Below are positions 27,817 to 38,297 of a DNA stretch of 64,000 nt, piece after piece. Each line of letters opens with the position of its first letter. Positions within the stretch are counted from its first letter, which is position 1. Source of the DNA: Monarcha castaneiventris obscurior (taxonomy: Eukaryota; Chordata; Aves; Passeriformes; Monarchidae); contig JAMPIT010000206.1 of NCBI GenBank assembly GCA_026261815.1, positions 496,001 through 560,000 of the forward strand, read 5' to 3'. The notes under the pieces are model-generated. The model ran no database searches, was not told where the DNA came from, and was given only the letters and a program-made list of their open reading frames with translations. Position numbers and translations under genes: made by a program.

Positions 27817-28032
27817 AAACTGCATTGCTTGTACTCCATCCAGCAAAGAAAATCTGAGTGCATGTCTTTAAGTGATCGTCTTCTAAAGATGTTTTTGGTT
27901 TTTTTACTCAGCTTGCTGGAGGGCACTCAGCATGTGTCAGAACCAGCTTCTGGGAGGGTTTGTTGGGTGACTGGCTGCCTGGATCAAGCACATCTCCCCT
28001 CCCTGCTCTGCATCTCTCAGTTTGGGGGACAC

Positions 28033-28036
28033 ATAC

Positions 28037-28071
<35 letters not shown>

Positions 28072-28072
28072 C
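28033..28072 (+). repeat. (CA)n microsatellite
   Basis: About twenty CA units with one interruption (CAAACA), followed by GAGA-rich sequence. An A17 run follows at about 28120-28136. Confidence 0.95.
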
Positions 28073-29479
28073 AGAGAGACAGACAGAGAGATACTATTTT
28101 CCTTTAAATTGCTTTAATTAAAAAAAAAAAAAAAAACTAGAAAATGCATTTCTTGCTGTCCTCATTGTGTTTGTTGTCATTTAACCTCAACAGCTTATTT
28201 TCCAAATCATGTGTTAATAATCTGAGGAAAAAATTTAATAATGATTTTAGTGTGAAGAGTAAAGCAGTAGCAGATCTATGACTATTCCAGTGGAGACTGT
28301 AAAACTCTCCACTGGAGTTTACCAGAGAATAAAGAAAGGGTGAAAACCCCTAAATGTAGTTAACTTTTTTCTCATGTGATTGAAAAAAAAAAGAAAGTTA
28401 AATTAAGTTGAATTGTTTTGCTAAATAAAAATTATCATGCACATAAACAGTTAAACTTACCACACTGTTATGATTGCTAGAAATTAGGAAGTTTGGGGGG
28501 GTTGCATTTGGTTTTACTGCAAAAAGCGTGTCTCAGAGAAAATACTTATCAACTGCTTTTAAAAGAGTAATTTCTTGGGTTTTAAGTATTGCTTTCACGT
28601 TCCCATGGATGTTCCCCAATGTTCTTAGACATGAGTCAAAATTCGTAATTAACACTTTACAAGTGAAACAAATCAGATCATGTTTTTAAATTTTTTGGCA
28701 ACGTTTGTGTATTTTCTTTAAAAAAATGGAAATAGGTCTTTTTTTATAATAAGGCAGTAGAATTTATCTTTTTAAGATTAAAAGCACATTAAGTATATTT
28801 AAATAACTGAAATAACTTAAATAAATGAAGACCATGTCACAGGAATTGAGTTACAATGAATTGCATAGCAAACTATCCCTTAATTAGGCTACTCTTAGCT
28901 CTTCAAATGTTTTCTAAAAGAAAACCTAAAAGAAAGACCTAAAAGAATCTAATAACAGTGAGAGCTGAAACTGCACTTCCTCCTTTTGTTATTTTGTTTC
29001 TGCAACTTTCATACTACAGCTTTGGCTTTCTGTCTCATATCTTCAAGGGAAGACCGATGACCTGCCTATCTAAAAATCCTAGTTTTAATGCTTCAGCACC
29101 GGGGTTTGGGAATAAGGGGAAAGGACAACCCACCACTAGCCTGGGCCCAAAAGCACTGGAACTGCTCTGGAGCTGGATGGGGACACAGGGCATCACAACG
29201 CTGCCCGGAAGAGGGGTCATTCTGAGAATGTCTCCTGAGACTCCAGCCCCTTTCCTGTATCTTGTGGAAACGAGATGAGATGTGAAAAGTGATTTGAAGA
29301 CAATTGGGCTGACGAAAAGATAGTCCCTGCTCGTGGGGTTTAGGGAGCGACTCTGTTGCTGTCCCGGGAATAGTGTAAGCCGAGGCCAAGTACTGTGGTG
29401 CAGCGTGTATTTAAAAGCCTCGGTCCTGAGGAAAGGCGCCAGAAGGAAGAGAAACATGGTTATGCCTCGTTGGTAACAT
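28073..29479. other. Gene-free intronic DNA
   Basis: AT-rich sequence up to about 28.95 kb, rising in GC toward the MAML3 CpG island. No gene seen. The 106- to 140-codon frames at 28958-29457 overlap on both strands and lack motifs. Confidence 0.5.
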
Positions 29480-30077
29480 CAGGAAAGCAACAAGATGTCA
29501 GTGAGGTCGCTCTACTTCCTGTTTGCGAAGCGCACACGCACACGTTCCGCCAGCCTCGCCGCTTTGTGTGGCTTCTGCCCGCGCTCCCCCCGGCCCCGCT
29601 CCCTCCGCATCCCGCTGTCCGCCTTCCGGCTGGCCTCGCCGGGAGATGCGCCGGGTTGCCGGGGGTTGCGCTCCCGAGGAGGCCAGAAGGCGGGGGTAGC
29701 GCTCGGCGATGAGCTTTTGTCCGTCGCTGGGGAAGTGATCCCCACCTCTAGCCACCCCACCGTGAGGAAGCGGGGTTGGGGGCAGGCAAAGCGCCCAGCA
29801 GGGCAGCGGAAGGGTGCTGCCCGCCGGGCTGCGTGGCGTCCCGCAGGGGAGGAGCTGTCCGGCACCGAACCGGCACTACGGCCGGGGCTGGGCAGGCTCG
29901 GCGCGGCCCCGGAAAAACACAAGGCTCCCTCCTCTCACGTACGGGGGGACGAGAGGAAGGACCGCCATCGGGATGGCCGCCACCCCACCGCTTTGTCACA
30001 GAGACGTCCCCCGGCGAGGGCCAGCAGCAGCTGCCGCCTTGCTGGACCCTCCCGCACGGCCACGCCTCCCCGCGCAG

Positions 30078-30085
30078 CGTGGGAA
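30078..30085 (+). promoter_or_regulatory. RBPJ (CSL)-type site CGTGGGAA
   Basis: An exact match to the YGTGGGAA consensus bound by RBPJ, the DNA-binding partner of Notch and mastermind proteins. It lies in the CpG-rich start of MAML3 intron 1. An 8-bp match occurs by chance fairly often, so function is only a hypothesis. Confidence 0.3.
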
Positions 30086-30354
30086 GGCGAGAGGGAGGGA
30101 CGTGCGAGGCTTGTAAACCAGACACTGCGATCGTACCTCCCCTCCTCGTCGCCCGTCTCCACCGCCCATTGTGCAGACGGCGAGGACCCAGCTACCCCGT
30201 GCCCGCCCCTGAGCGCTGAGCACCCCCGCCCCAGCGCGGGGACACGTCAGGACACACACGCGTGCCTCCTGCGGCACAGCCGCCCGCCTGCCCCCGCCGG
30301 CCAGGACGAACACCACCAGCCCCCCCACCAGAACGACTGGCGGCCGCGACCTGC

Positions 30355-30362
30355 TATAAATA
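30355..30362 (+). promoter_or_regulatory. TATA box, plus strand (antisense to MAML3)
   Basis: TATAAATA followed by AGG sits in an otherwise GC-rich setting (preceded by CGCGACCTGC, followed by GCGGAGCGCGGGGC). This matches the TATA consensus with typical GC-rich flanks. If used, initiation would be expected near 30385-30392, giving a transcript that runs antisense through MAML3 exon 1. Whether it is used cannot be told from sequence. Confidence 0.4.
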
Positions 30363-30435
30363 AGGCTCTGGCGGAGCGCGGGGCCCGGCTCCCCCCGCAC
30401 CTCCTCTTATTATTCATCATCGGTGCAGCCTAGGA

Positions 30436-30442
30436 GTGGGAA
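30436..30442 (+). promoter_or_regulatory. RBPJ-like core GTGGGAA
   Basis: A second GTGGGAA core, preceded by A instead of the preferred C or T. It lies about 360 bp from the first site and 74 bp past the end of the plus-strand TATA box. It is a weaker match. Confidence 0.2.
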
Positions 30443-31057
30443 ACTCCGCTTCCTACTTGTCGCTACGCTCCTACCGGCTCAGCCCCCGCCCCCTTCCCCC
30501 CTCCGCTCCTCGCTAAGCTCCTTAAATCCCAAGGAAACTTTGGGAAGAGATTCAGCTCGCGTGGGGAGCCGGGCTGCTGCACGCCGGGGCAGCCCAGGCG
30601 AGAAACCTGCCCAACTTTTCCCCCTGCCGCCAGCCCAGCCTGCGGAGTCACCTTCCGCCTTCCTCCGCGGCGGGATTTAAAGGCGGCCAGCCCCCCGCAC
30701 GGAGAAGCCGTGGCGAAACACGCACGCACGCACGCACACACACACAAAACCCTCCCCCGGCTCTCGGCAGCCCGAGGCGCACGCCCGGCACCGCTCCTTC
30801 CCTCTTACCCCAGAGGAGTTCTACCGTTCCGAAAGGGACAGGGGGAAAAAAAAGTTTGTCCGCTCCCTCCACCCCAGCCCGTGAGAAGTTGCGAAGCGTC
30901 CCGGCAGCTCCCGCCTGCCCGTCTGGCCAGAGACCCTGCCACCGCCTAAGTTGAGTCGAACCCCGTTCCCCTTGACAAGCTACGGGGCCGACCTCCAGCT
31001 CATCCCGGCGAGCGACGCGGAGTGGACAGCGACCCCTCCGCCTCGCGGCCCGCATCC

Positions 31058-31063
31058 CCTTAC
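31058..31063 (-). other. MAML3: MAML3 exon 1 splice donor
   Basis: Read on the minus strand the junction is ATC ATG | GTAAGG, a good match to the vertebrate 5' splice-site consensus. It falls exactly where homology to MAML3 stops: the next codons would read VRGCGPRGGG, whereas the family continues with LQETVKRK from exon 2. The phase is 0. Confidence 0.9.
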
Positions 31064-31498
31064 CATGATCAGCGTGTGGTTCCTCTGCTCCGCCGTGGCG
31101 GGCTCGGCATCTTGCTGCTGTTTGCTCTGGTGCTGCTGCTTGCTGCCACCGCCGGTGCCCGTTTTCTTGGCCCTCTGCTCCAGGGTCCGCTGGTAGAGGC
31201 TCACCGTGTCCCTGCGCTCCAGCTCCAGCTGCTCCGCCTGGGCTTGCTGGTACCTGCTCTCACAGTTGACATGGTGCCGCCGGCAGCCCTCGATGCGCTG
31301 CCTCAGCCGCTCCACCACCGTGCTGTGCTTGGGAATGCCGCCGCTATTAGCGTTATTGTTACCGGGAGCGGCGACAGGAGGGCCATGGGGAGTGCTGTTA
31401 ACCCCGATGCCGGCTCCGCTGAGGGTGCTGTTCAGGTTATTGTTGATGCAAATACTGCTGCCATTCGCGGCGGCAGCGGGGGCTGCAAAATCCCCCAT
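31064..31498 (-). CDS. MAML3: MAML3 exon 1, coding part (N-terminal 145 aa)
   Basis: Nuclear co-activator of Notch signalling. Mastermind-like proteins bind the groove formed by the Notch intracellular domain and RBPJ (CSL), then recruit p300 and the CDK8 module. The translation starts MGDFAAPAAAANGSSICIN, which I recognise as the MAML3 N-terminus and not MAML1 or MAML2. Residues 1-55 are a low-complexity A/N/G/S-rich leader. Residues 56-112 (PKHSTVVERLRQRIEGCRRH onward) form the conserved basic helix of the Mastermind N-terminal domain. Residues 113-145 are Q/K-rich and end NHTLIM, where a GTAAGG donor follows in phase 0. Start choice: this is the first ATG in the frame, with A at -3 and G at +4. 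An in-frame TAA lies 31 codons upstream (31589-31591), and the only earlier start-like codon is a GTG at 31555. The leader appears shorter and less Gly-rich than I recall for the mammalian protein. The remaining exons lie beyond the left edge. Confidence 0.95.
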
Positions 31499-32440
31499 CC
31501 TCGTCCCCGTGCACACTATTTTGGAAGAACTTTTTATCCTACACTTCACACACACGCAGTCTCCTCTGGGGTCCTGATGGGATACTTTTTAGAGAACGGG
31601 GGAGGGGGGGGAAGGGGACACCATCATGTATCAGGGAAGCAGCGATCCCAAGCAAATGTTTCTCTTTTCCCCCAGCCAATCCCTCTCGAGAAGCTCCAAA
31701 ACATTAAAAAGAGAGAAGGAAGGGGGGAGGGAAATAAAGAGAGAAGGTGCTAAAAGGTTATCGCCAGCAACACAACCAACAAACACACACACGAAAAGCA
31801 CAACAAACTAAGCAGCAGCAATTTGGGTTAGCAAACTCCAGGAGACATCAGACCAGTTCCTTTCCTCCTCTTTCTTTTTTATAATCCATTATTTCAAAAC
31901 AGATTCCATGAGATTTCCGGAGATTTTGCCAAAAGCCTTCTCTCTCCATGGATAAGGAGAAACACGCGCCCCTCCACATGCACACACATATACACCCGTT
32001 CACACGCACGTTTGCACACACACATCCAAGCACAGGCACACGTTGGGCACACACGGCACACTCACTCGCACGACCCGGCATCAAAAGAAAGGCAAAGCCG
32101 CTTGCTTATTGTATTTTCCTTCTGGAAAAAAGTTTTGGTGTTTATGCCGCACCGTGTTCGCAAAGTACTTTGGCTGCTCAGTTGCATTTCAACAGGAACC
32201 TAAATAGCAAATCCTCGGGCTGGGGGAAGTAAACACATGAACAATCCGGACCGAGCTGGAGAGGAAAAAAAAAGAAAGAAAGAAAGAAAAAAAAAAGTAG
32301 CCCTCTGAAGTCTCTGCCAAACGCCGAGCTGATACAGCCTAGCGCTTTGCTCTGTCGTGCTGGCTGCTGCTCCTCCTGCCACCATCACAATGATCAAATG
32401 CTTTCCTTCTCCACCTCCTCCTCCTCCATGCCAGCGGAGT
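31499..32440 (-). promoter_or_regulatory. MAML3: MAML3 5' UTR and proximal promoter (limits uncertain)
   Basis: This sequence lies immediately upstream of the MAML3 start codon on the minus strand. It holds the in-frame stop at 31589-31591, a G-run block, a CA-rich patch (about 31972-32070) and an (AAAG)n tract near 32271-32296. GC content falls here between two CpG-rich blocks. A cap site cannot be placed from sequence alone, so the split between UTR and promoter is inferred. Confidence 0.6.
31597..31617 (+). other. G-run block, possible G-quadruplex
   Basis: A run of G5, G8 and G4 blocks separated by one or two A residues lies about 100 bp upstream of the MAML3 ATG. The G-rich strand is the plus strand, which is the MAML3 template strand. 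The longest run can be split, so four G-tracts are available. Folding is inferred, not shown. Confidence 0.5.
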
Positions 32441-32960
32441 GATATCAGGACAGGAGCGCTCAGTAAACACCGCAGCAGCAGCGGCGGCGGCGGCAGCGGC
32501 GGCAGCAGCTCCTCTGGGCCGTGAGGCAGACCCGGGGACAAGGTGCAAAACCCGGCACGGACGTCGCCCAGCAGGAGCGGACATGGCGCTTCCCCCGTAG
32601 CGCTCACGCCCGCCGGTGGCGGCGGCGTGGGGCGGGCGGCAGCGAGCGGGGCCCGGCACCTGCCGGCCCCACGGCCTCCCCGCACCGCGGGGCCGGGCGG
32701 TGCCTCCCGGCCGGCACACGGGGCCCGGCGGCGGCTGCGGCGCGCCGTGCCCGCTCTCGGGGCTGCAGCGAGGGCAGCGCCGGGGCCGAGCTGCCGGGGC
32801 CGCGGGCGGGCGCCGGGGGGCGCAGGCGGGGACCGGCGGGCAGGCGGCCGCAGCCCGCGCCCGAACGGCGTGTGCCGCCTTTCCCTTCTGTGTCAACTGT
32901 TGCATAATGAATGGGAGCGAAGCGCGGAGCCCTGCGCCTCCCCGGCACGGGGCTGAACTT
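32440..32960 (-). promoter_or_regulatory. MAML3: Core CpG island upstream of MAML3
   Basis: This is the densest CpG stretch in the window, with nearly every line between 32600 and 32880 rich in CG and GGCCGG-type words. It lies 0.9-1.5 kb upstream of the MAML3 ATG. Long open frames run through it on both strands (for example 32521-32907 plus and 32339-32986 minus). They are P/A/R/G-rich, as expected when stop codons are scarce for compositional reasons, and I do not treat them as genes. The MAML3 transcription start most likely lies in or at the edge of this island. Confidence 0.7.
32472..32510 (+). repeat. (GCN)13 trinucleotide repeat (GCA/GCG mix)
   Basis: Thirteen consecutive GCN triplets (GCA x3, GCG x4, GCA, GCG x2, GCA x2, GCT) lie at the edge of the MAML3 promoter CpG island. 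On the minus strand they read as TGC/CGC triplets. The tract may be in the 5' UTR or just outside it. Confidence 0.85.
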
Positions 32961-33830
32961 TCTATTTTAAACAACAGAAGAAACATGACACGTTGGGCAG
33001 GAACATTTTTCCAAGCGAACGGTGGCTGCCTCCATATAGAGCGCGGGTGATTAATGGATCAAGAATAACATCCCGGGAATATCGTTTTAAACTATTTTGC
33101 AGACAAAACTATTGCACCCACAATTGTCATTGATGGTTATTTTCTACCTAGCCCTGTGAGAAATGCACTTCCATTTTTTTTTTAATACACCTATATAGAA
33201 CAGAATTATCTCAGAGAGACATCCTTGTTCTTTAACATGCAGCTGATATAAAGAAAATTGGGAACTCATGCATTAGGCATGAGATCTGATTTAAACCATC
33301 TTCATTTTTGCCACTGCAGATCAGCATAGCATACTATTTCTAAGATACAGTGGCAAAGAGCAGTCTTTGTCTTCTTTAAGTGCTCAGCAGTATGAAATTT
33401 GGGGTTGGTTTCATGCCTATGGCCACAATTCGTGACTATATTGAGATGAAACATAATAGTGGACAAATAAAAATAACAATTAGTACCTTCCCTACGTTGG
33501 GATTAACAAACACGTCTTCCCCCAGAAAAAAAACAACTTTTCTGTAGTATCAGTTTGAGAACCACAGTGCAGATACTTGAAAGTTCTTCATGATCATCGA
33601 TTATTACTTTATCACAGAACAAGCAGGGGGGAAACACAGCTCTGCTCAGAAGCAGCATAAGAATGCGGGGAAATTGCAATCCTGAGTCAGTTATAGAGAT
33701 TCGTGCCTCTCTTAATTTGGAGATGGGGATGTGTTGTAATCTCTGCAGTAACTATTGAATTGAATAGTTAAGATTCAATGTAAGAACAGAAAGAGGAGGA
33801 AAAAAGAAGGGGGGGAGGGACTTGAGGTAT

Positions 33831-33877
33831 TTTTATTGTTATTGTTATTATTGTTATTGTTATTATTATTATTATTG
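33831..33877 (+). repeat. (TTATTG)/(ATT)n microsatellite
   Basis: Alternating TTATTG and TTATTATTG units ending in (ATT)5, about 47 bp. Confidence 0.9.
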
Positions 33878-36360
33878 AAATGGAAAATGTAATCAGGCTA
33901 GGGAGGGAGAGGGCTGTGAAGTACGTTTAACTTAAGCGAGTACTTTTTGGATTCCTCCGCAGTGCCCCCTGCAGCCCGCAGCTCGTGTGCGGCAGCCTGG
34001 CTCCACAGGCTGGCAGCACTCGAGTCCAAAAAAAGAAGTATTTTCTTATACCCACGGGGGCAGAAATACATGTAAAAGCAGTGGTTTTCTTACAGACTGC
34101 ATTTTCGGTGCATTTTATAGAAGCTGTATTCTTTTCCTACGACTACAATTAACAGCGTTTTTCAATCTCTATAAAGTCCCGCAAACACACCTTAACTTCA
34201 AGTATATAATTCTGGCAGCTGTCAACATAATTTTTAAGTGTATGCTGTATTGCTATAGAATTTTATTCCAGCCTATTAAAATTTTTCATCTCTCAACTGT
34301 GCACCTTGGTTCTGCCAGGCTTCACAGCCCAAGGGTGATGATTTGAGTAAAAAAAGTTTTGGAGCAACCAGTGCTTCTTAGTGTTAGAAGTTTTGCAAAC
34401 AAATCAATCACCAGTTTTGTGGAAATAAAATCCCAACCAACCAAAGAAAGGAAAAAAGTAAACAAAACACAACCCCTCCCACACGAAAACCCCTCCATAT
34501 GAATACATTAAAAAACATTTGATTCTTATTAAAATATATTTTTTCATAGGCTGAGGTTAAAGCTGAGCAAATATATATTTCCCCACTCATTTTAACAGCA
34601 CAGTGCTGATTCTTGCATTATTCTACAGTACAACCTTTTATAAGGTAAGGCACTCCCTCCTGTATCTCAAAACAATCAACAGAATCAGCATTTCAAAAAA
34701 TATGGCAGTTGTCCTCTGTTATTTTATAAGTGTCACCCAGCACCTAAGACCTAAGTAAAAATTTTCTTCTGACAGGAGGTTTTTCTTTTGAAGCCAAGTA
34801 TTGAGTGGCAATTGTAAAACAGCATAACACAGATAAGATTTCACAGTTCATTTTTGCATAATTTATTTTAAGGACACTTATATAAACAATTACCAGCTTC
34901 TAAAAAGCTAAAGTAAAATGAGCTATTTAGTGAACTATTTAAATTCAATTTTTGTGAAGGACAACAATTCTGCTAAGCCTATGAGTCTGAATGAATAAAA
35001 ACAGGAAACAAATCCCTTGTATTATAGCCTGGGCAATGCAAGAAATAGATCTCAATTTTGTTCTAACTACGGATTATTGTCATTAAAGCAGATGTTCTTC
35101 ACAACCTTGACCAAACAACTCTGTTCTGTAGTCAGACACCAGCACAGACTCACTCATGATCATGTGTGCTCTTACTTTTATGACCATGGACTTACAAACA
35201 TCTCTTCTGTAGAAATTCGCTTTGAATGCACAAATGTGTTTATTTGCTCTATAACCTTTTTTTTTTTCCTGTCTGCACATCAGCTTTGGAATTCTATCTT
35301 CACAACTGGAATTTGACAAGAATCAAATCTATCAGAATTCTAAATGATGTAAGATGAACTTGCTGATGGCAGCAGATGAACACTAATGCCTACTGATATC
35401 AGCTGACAGGACACTAATTACCAGTTACAGGAGATGATTGCTTGGTGAGGGATCTATTCAGTGAGTTACGATTTTGAAAAATTATAAAGCACAAGCCTGA
35501 TCTGTGAAAAGATACACAGTATGAAAATACAGCATACGTTCTCAAGATGATTATCATGACAGAGATCTGTCTAATTAGGAAGAAACTATTTTAATGCTAA
35601 GATATGAAAGAGCCCAGCTGGGAGAGGAATTTAGAGGAAGACACAGAAACATGACTGTTATGCTGACAGCAAGTGCAGTCTAAGCATGTTCCAATGACAG
35701 CTTCTAAAAAAATTTCATCTCAGCATTTAATCAATAGTGGTTTCAGAACAAGCACAGCCTTACAGATAATCTAGCTAGTCATATTAGTGGGAGGGGCTCC
35801 ATAAAAAAATACAGAAAATATGCCTTTGCAGAGCAACATACCACTCTCCTTTGATCAACTGACCTAGAGGGTTATTCAGTCCATGGGCAACATGAAAAAT
35901 ACCACTGTGACGACAAATGGGAATCCCACTCTATTAGAAACCACACTTTAGTTCCTGGCACTGCCAGTCAGCTTGGAAACTCCAATCATTGTGACAGCAA
36001 GTTTCAAACCATCCTGGGCAAGAGACTAACCTTCAGAGGGGCCACCTGGGCAGAAACCTTTCTGAAAGCTCCTACTATAATTAAATGGTTTATGTCTAAA
36101 TCAGTGGATGACATGGTGAAACAGGCATCTGCTGGAAGGCAAACTGAGAGGCAATCACACAATGTGTTCACTGAATAACTTTGAACTTCTTGGGTCTGCA
36201 AGAAGCAGCTTTCTTATAAATTGGAAAGGGTTTCAGAGAATTTCTGCTGAAGGTTCTCTTGGACACTGCTACCTAACAGCAAATCAGATGTGCTTCCATT
36301 ACTGCCACAAGCTACTGAAGTGCATGTTGCCTAATACATCCGTAGTCAAAAAAAGAATAG

Positions 36361-36362
36361 TA

Positions 36363-36421
<59 letters not shown>
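36361..36421 (+). repeat. (AAT)n microsatellite
   Basis: About twenty AAT/TAA units with one early interruption (AGTAATAGT). It produces poly-Ile frames on both strands (36162-36434 plus, 36299-36517 minus) that are not genes. Confidence 0.97.
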
Positions 36422-36422
<1 letters not shown>

Positions 36423-38297
36423 TTTGGAGAATAGTTAAAGCAAAGCCGTATATTGAGGACTGACTGAAAACTAAAAACCCCACAACCTCCATGAATAAAT
36501 GTATCTGTGAAATCCAACTACAGCATGGCAAAAATTCTCGTGACAGTTGGGGTGGCCCCAAGCTGTGGCTGTCAGAACATCCAGAACTGTAGGAATTCTT
36601 TGAGGGATTAACTGAGTCTGGAGCAAAAAGAGTTGCTCTAAATAGTTAAGGAAAAAGTCATCAAAGCTTCAGAGGAACATAAGAACAAAACAATAAAGGG
36701 AGGAAGGGGAAGCAACAAAGAAAATCAGAAAGCAAGTTCAAATTGCAAAAGGCAGAGATTTAAGGTACTGCAGGAAGTGGAGACATCAGTCTGTGTAAAT
36801 ACAAACAAAACCAAAACACTCTCAAAACACATTTTCCAGCTTGTATATGTCAAGATGTAGAACATGGGGAATCCAAATCAGAATCTTTATAAAATCTTTC
36901 CAGTAGTGACCAATACTGAAAGCCCCAATTTAGCAGTTATTATAACTGGACAGGCATATGGACTGAGATACACACATACCTAGGTACTCTGCTTGAACCA
37001 CGGCTGGAAAAATATGGGAAAGGAATGCAAAATGCAGACTTGTTCTCTCCTGTTCTAATTACAGATATGCCACAATAAGAACATAAAAAAAGCAAAGTAA
37101 ATACCATGAATGGGCATTGTTATGCATGCACTATCCTGTCGGATTAGTGTTATTGCCATTCATCTTAGTTTAGGAAGAATTCAGAGAATTAATCCTGATA
37201 TGCCACAGTATGTCCTTCTGTTAATTTGAAGGTCTAGTTTTGATGCTAACAGCTGTAGGAGATATCCATGGAGACAGCTAGCAGAGAGCTTGAAGGGGGA
37301 AAAGAAAGTCATCACTCAGGCACAGACCCCATCTCAGCCTTTGATCTGTCACACTGATCTCAAGAGAATAACTGGGGGAGGCAGGGGAGTGGAAAGGGTA
37401 CAATGAGAAGAAAGAACGCTAGGAAAAATCCCAGAAAGATGATTCTGGAGATTCCTTGAAGCTCTCATTAGAAACATACAAGGAACTTAAATTTCTTTAG
37501 TCATTCTTAAACTAAGTAGCCCACTGCTTCTCAGTAATGACTGCCCCATTTCAACTTAGCCTGAATTCACAGGGCAATAAACAAAAAATCCCCTATCACT
37601 GAAATCAAATGCCCAACTTTGGTAATGAGGAAGCAGTCAGGGGATTTTTTTTTTTTTTCTCCAAGGCAATTCCTGTACAGATGTCAGCCATTTATAAGAA
37701 TTCCAGTGCAAACATGATCACTTTGAATTTTTCGAGCCAGAAGAAAGACTGAAGCTACTGAAAACTATCATTCATCCTCCTTCATATGGGAAACTGAAAA
37801 CTGTTCTGCAATCCTTGGCATAATCAATCAAGTTCAATATTCAAATAGGAACATTTTTATAAAATCTTAAATTACAACGAACTAGAAATAAAGGGTAATT
37901 CTCCAAAGTGGAAAGTTTTTGTAAGTTCAGTCTTCAAGAAAGAGAAATACAATATTTTCCTCCCTGAGCCAATGTACTGACTGACAACAGCCATTGTTTC
38001 ATTGAAACTGCTAGAGTTTACAACCTACAAATAAACCTTTGTATCACATACATTTAAAAACCTGTATTAAAAGTACATCACTGAGGTTGCAGCCTTGCAA
38101 TGAGTTTAAAACCACCAAAATCAAAGCACTTGTGCAATCTTTTGTTGGCTTCCTTGCACAATCCACAGCATGATGAAGTCTTCAAATACATCATTACACA
38201 CAGTTTTTCCACAGGATGTTTGTTTCATTCTGTACACAGAATTGTCAGTACTTACCAGTGAAGAGCTATTTAACACATTTTTTTCCTTTTAGGTCCT

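Larger units (their letters stand above)
1..31063 (-). other. MAML3: MAML3 intron 1 (5' portion, incomplete)
   Basis: This sequence follows the exon 1 donor on the minus strand, so it belongs to the first intron, which is very long in this gene in vertebrates. No MAML3 exon 2 signature (the LQETVKRKLEG region) appears in any frame. The contents are AT-rich unique DNA, simple repeats, CR1 fragments, one solo LTR and a duplicated segment, each listed separately. Confidence 0.85.
29480..31063. promoter_or_regulatory. CpG-rich block at the start of MAML3 intron 1
   Basis: GC-rich, CpG-dense sequence continues from exon 1 into the first 1.6 kb of intron 1. The island therefore covers both sides of exon 1, as is common for developmental regulators. 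A 312-codon plus-strand frame at 29495-30433 runs through it but is R/A/P/G-rich with no recognisable domain. Overlapping frames are also open on the other strand, so I read them as compositional. A plus-strand TATA box and two RBPJ-like motifs lie here. Confidence 0.7.
33051..38297. other. Gene-free region upstream of MAML3
   Basis: Unique AT-rich sequence with two ATT-type microsatellites (listed separately). No coding exon, RNA gene or mobile element recognised. Being next to the promoter of a developmental regulator it may hold enhancers, but that cannot be read from one sequence. Confidence 0.5.

Noticed and set aside
27235..27846. 203-codon minus-strand frame
   Set aside because: An antisense reading across a solo LTR and its edge. 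It shows no retroviral or host protein similarity.
29495..30433. 312-codon plus-strand open frame
   Set aside because: It lies in a CpG-rich block, is R/A/P/G-rich, has no recognisable domain, and overlaps long frames on the other strand. Few stop codons are expected at this GC content.
31499..31555. Upstream extension of the MAML3 frame by 19 codons
   Set aside because: The extension starts with GTG, not ATG. The first ATG has a strong context and matches the known MAML3 N-terminus.
31022..31753. 243-codon plus-strand frame overlapping MAML3 exon 1
   Set aside because: It is antisense to the conserved MAML3 coding sequence. Its Leu/Ala-rich translation mirrors the Gln/Ser codons of the real gene.
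32339..33050. Several 110-215-codon frames on both strands upstream of MAML3
   Set aside because: They mutually overlap in the core CpG island and read as low-complexity P/A/R/G. They are compositional.
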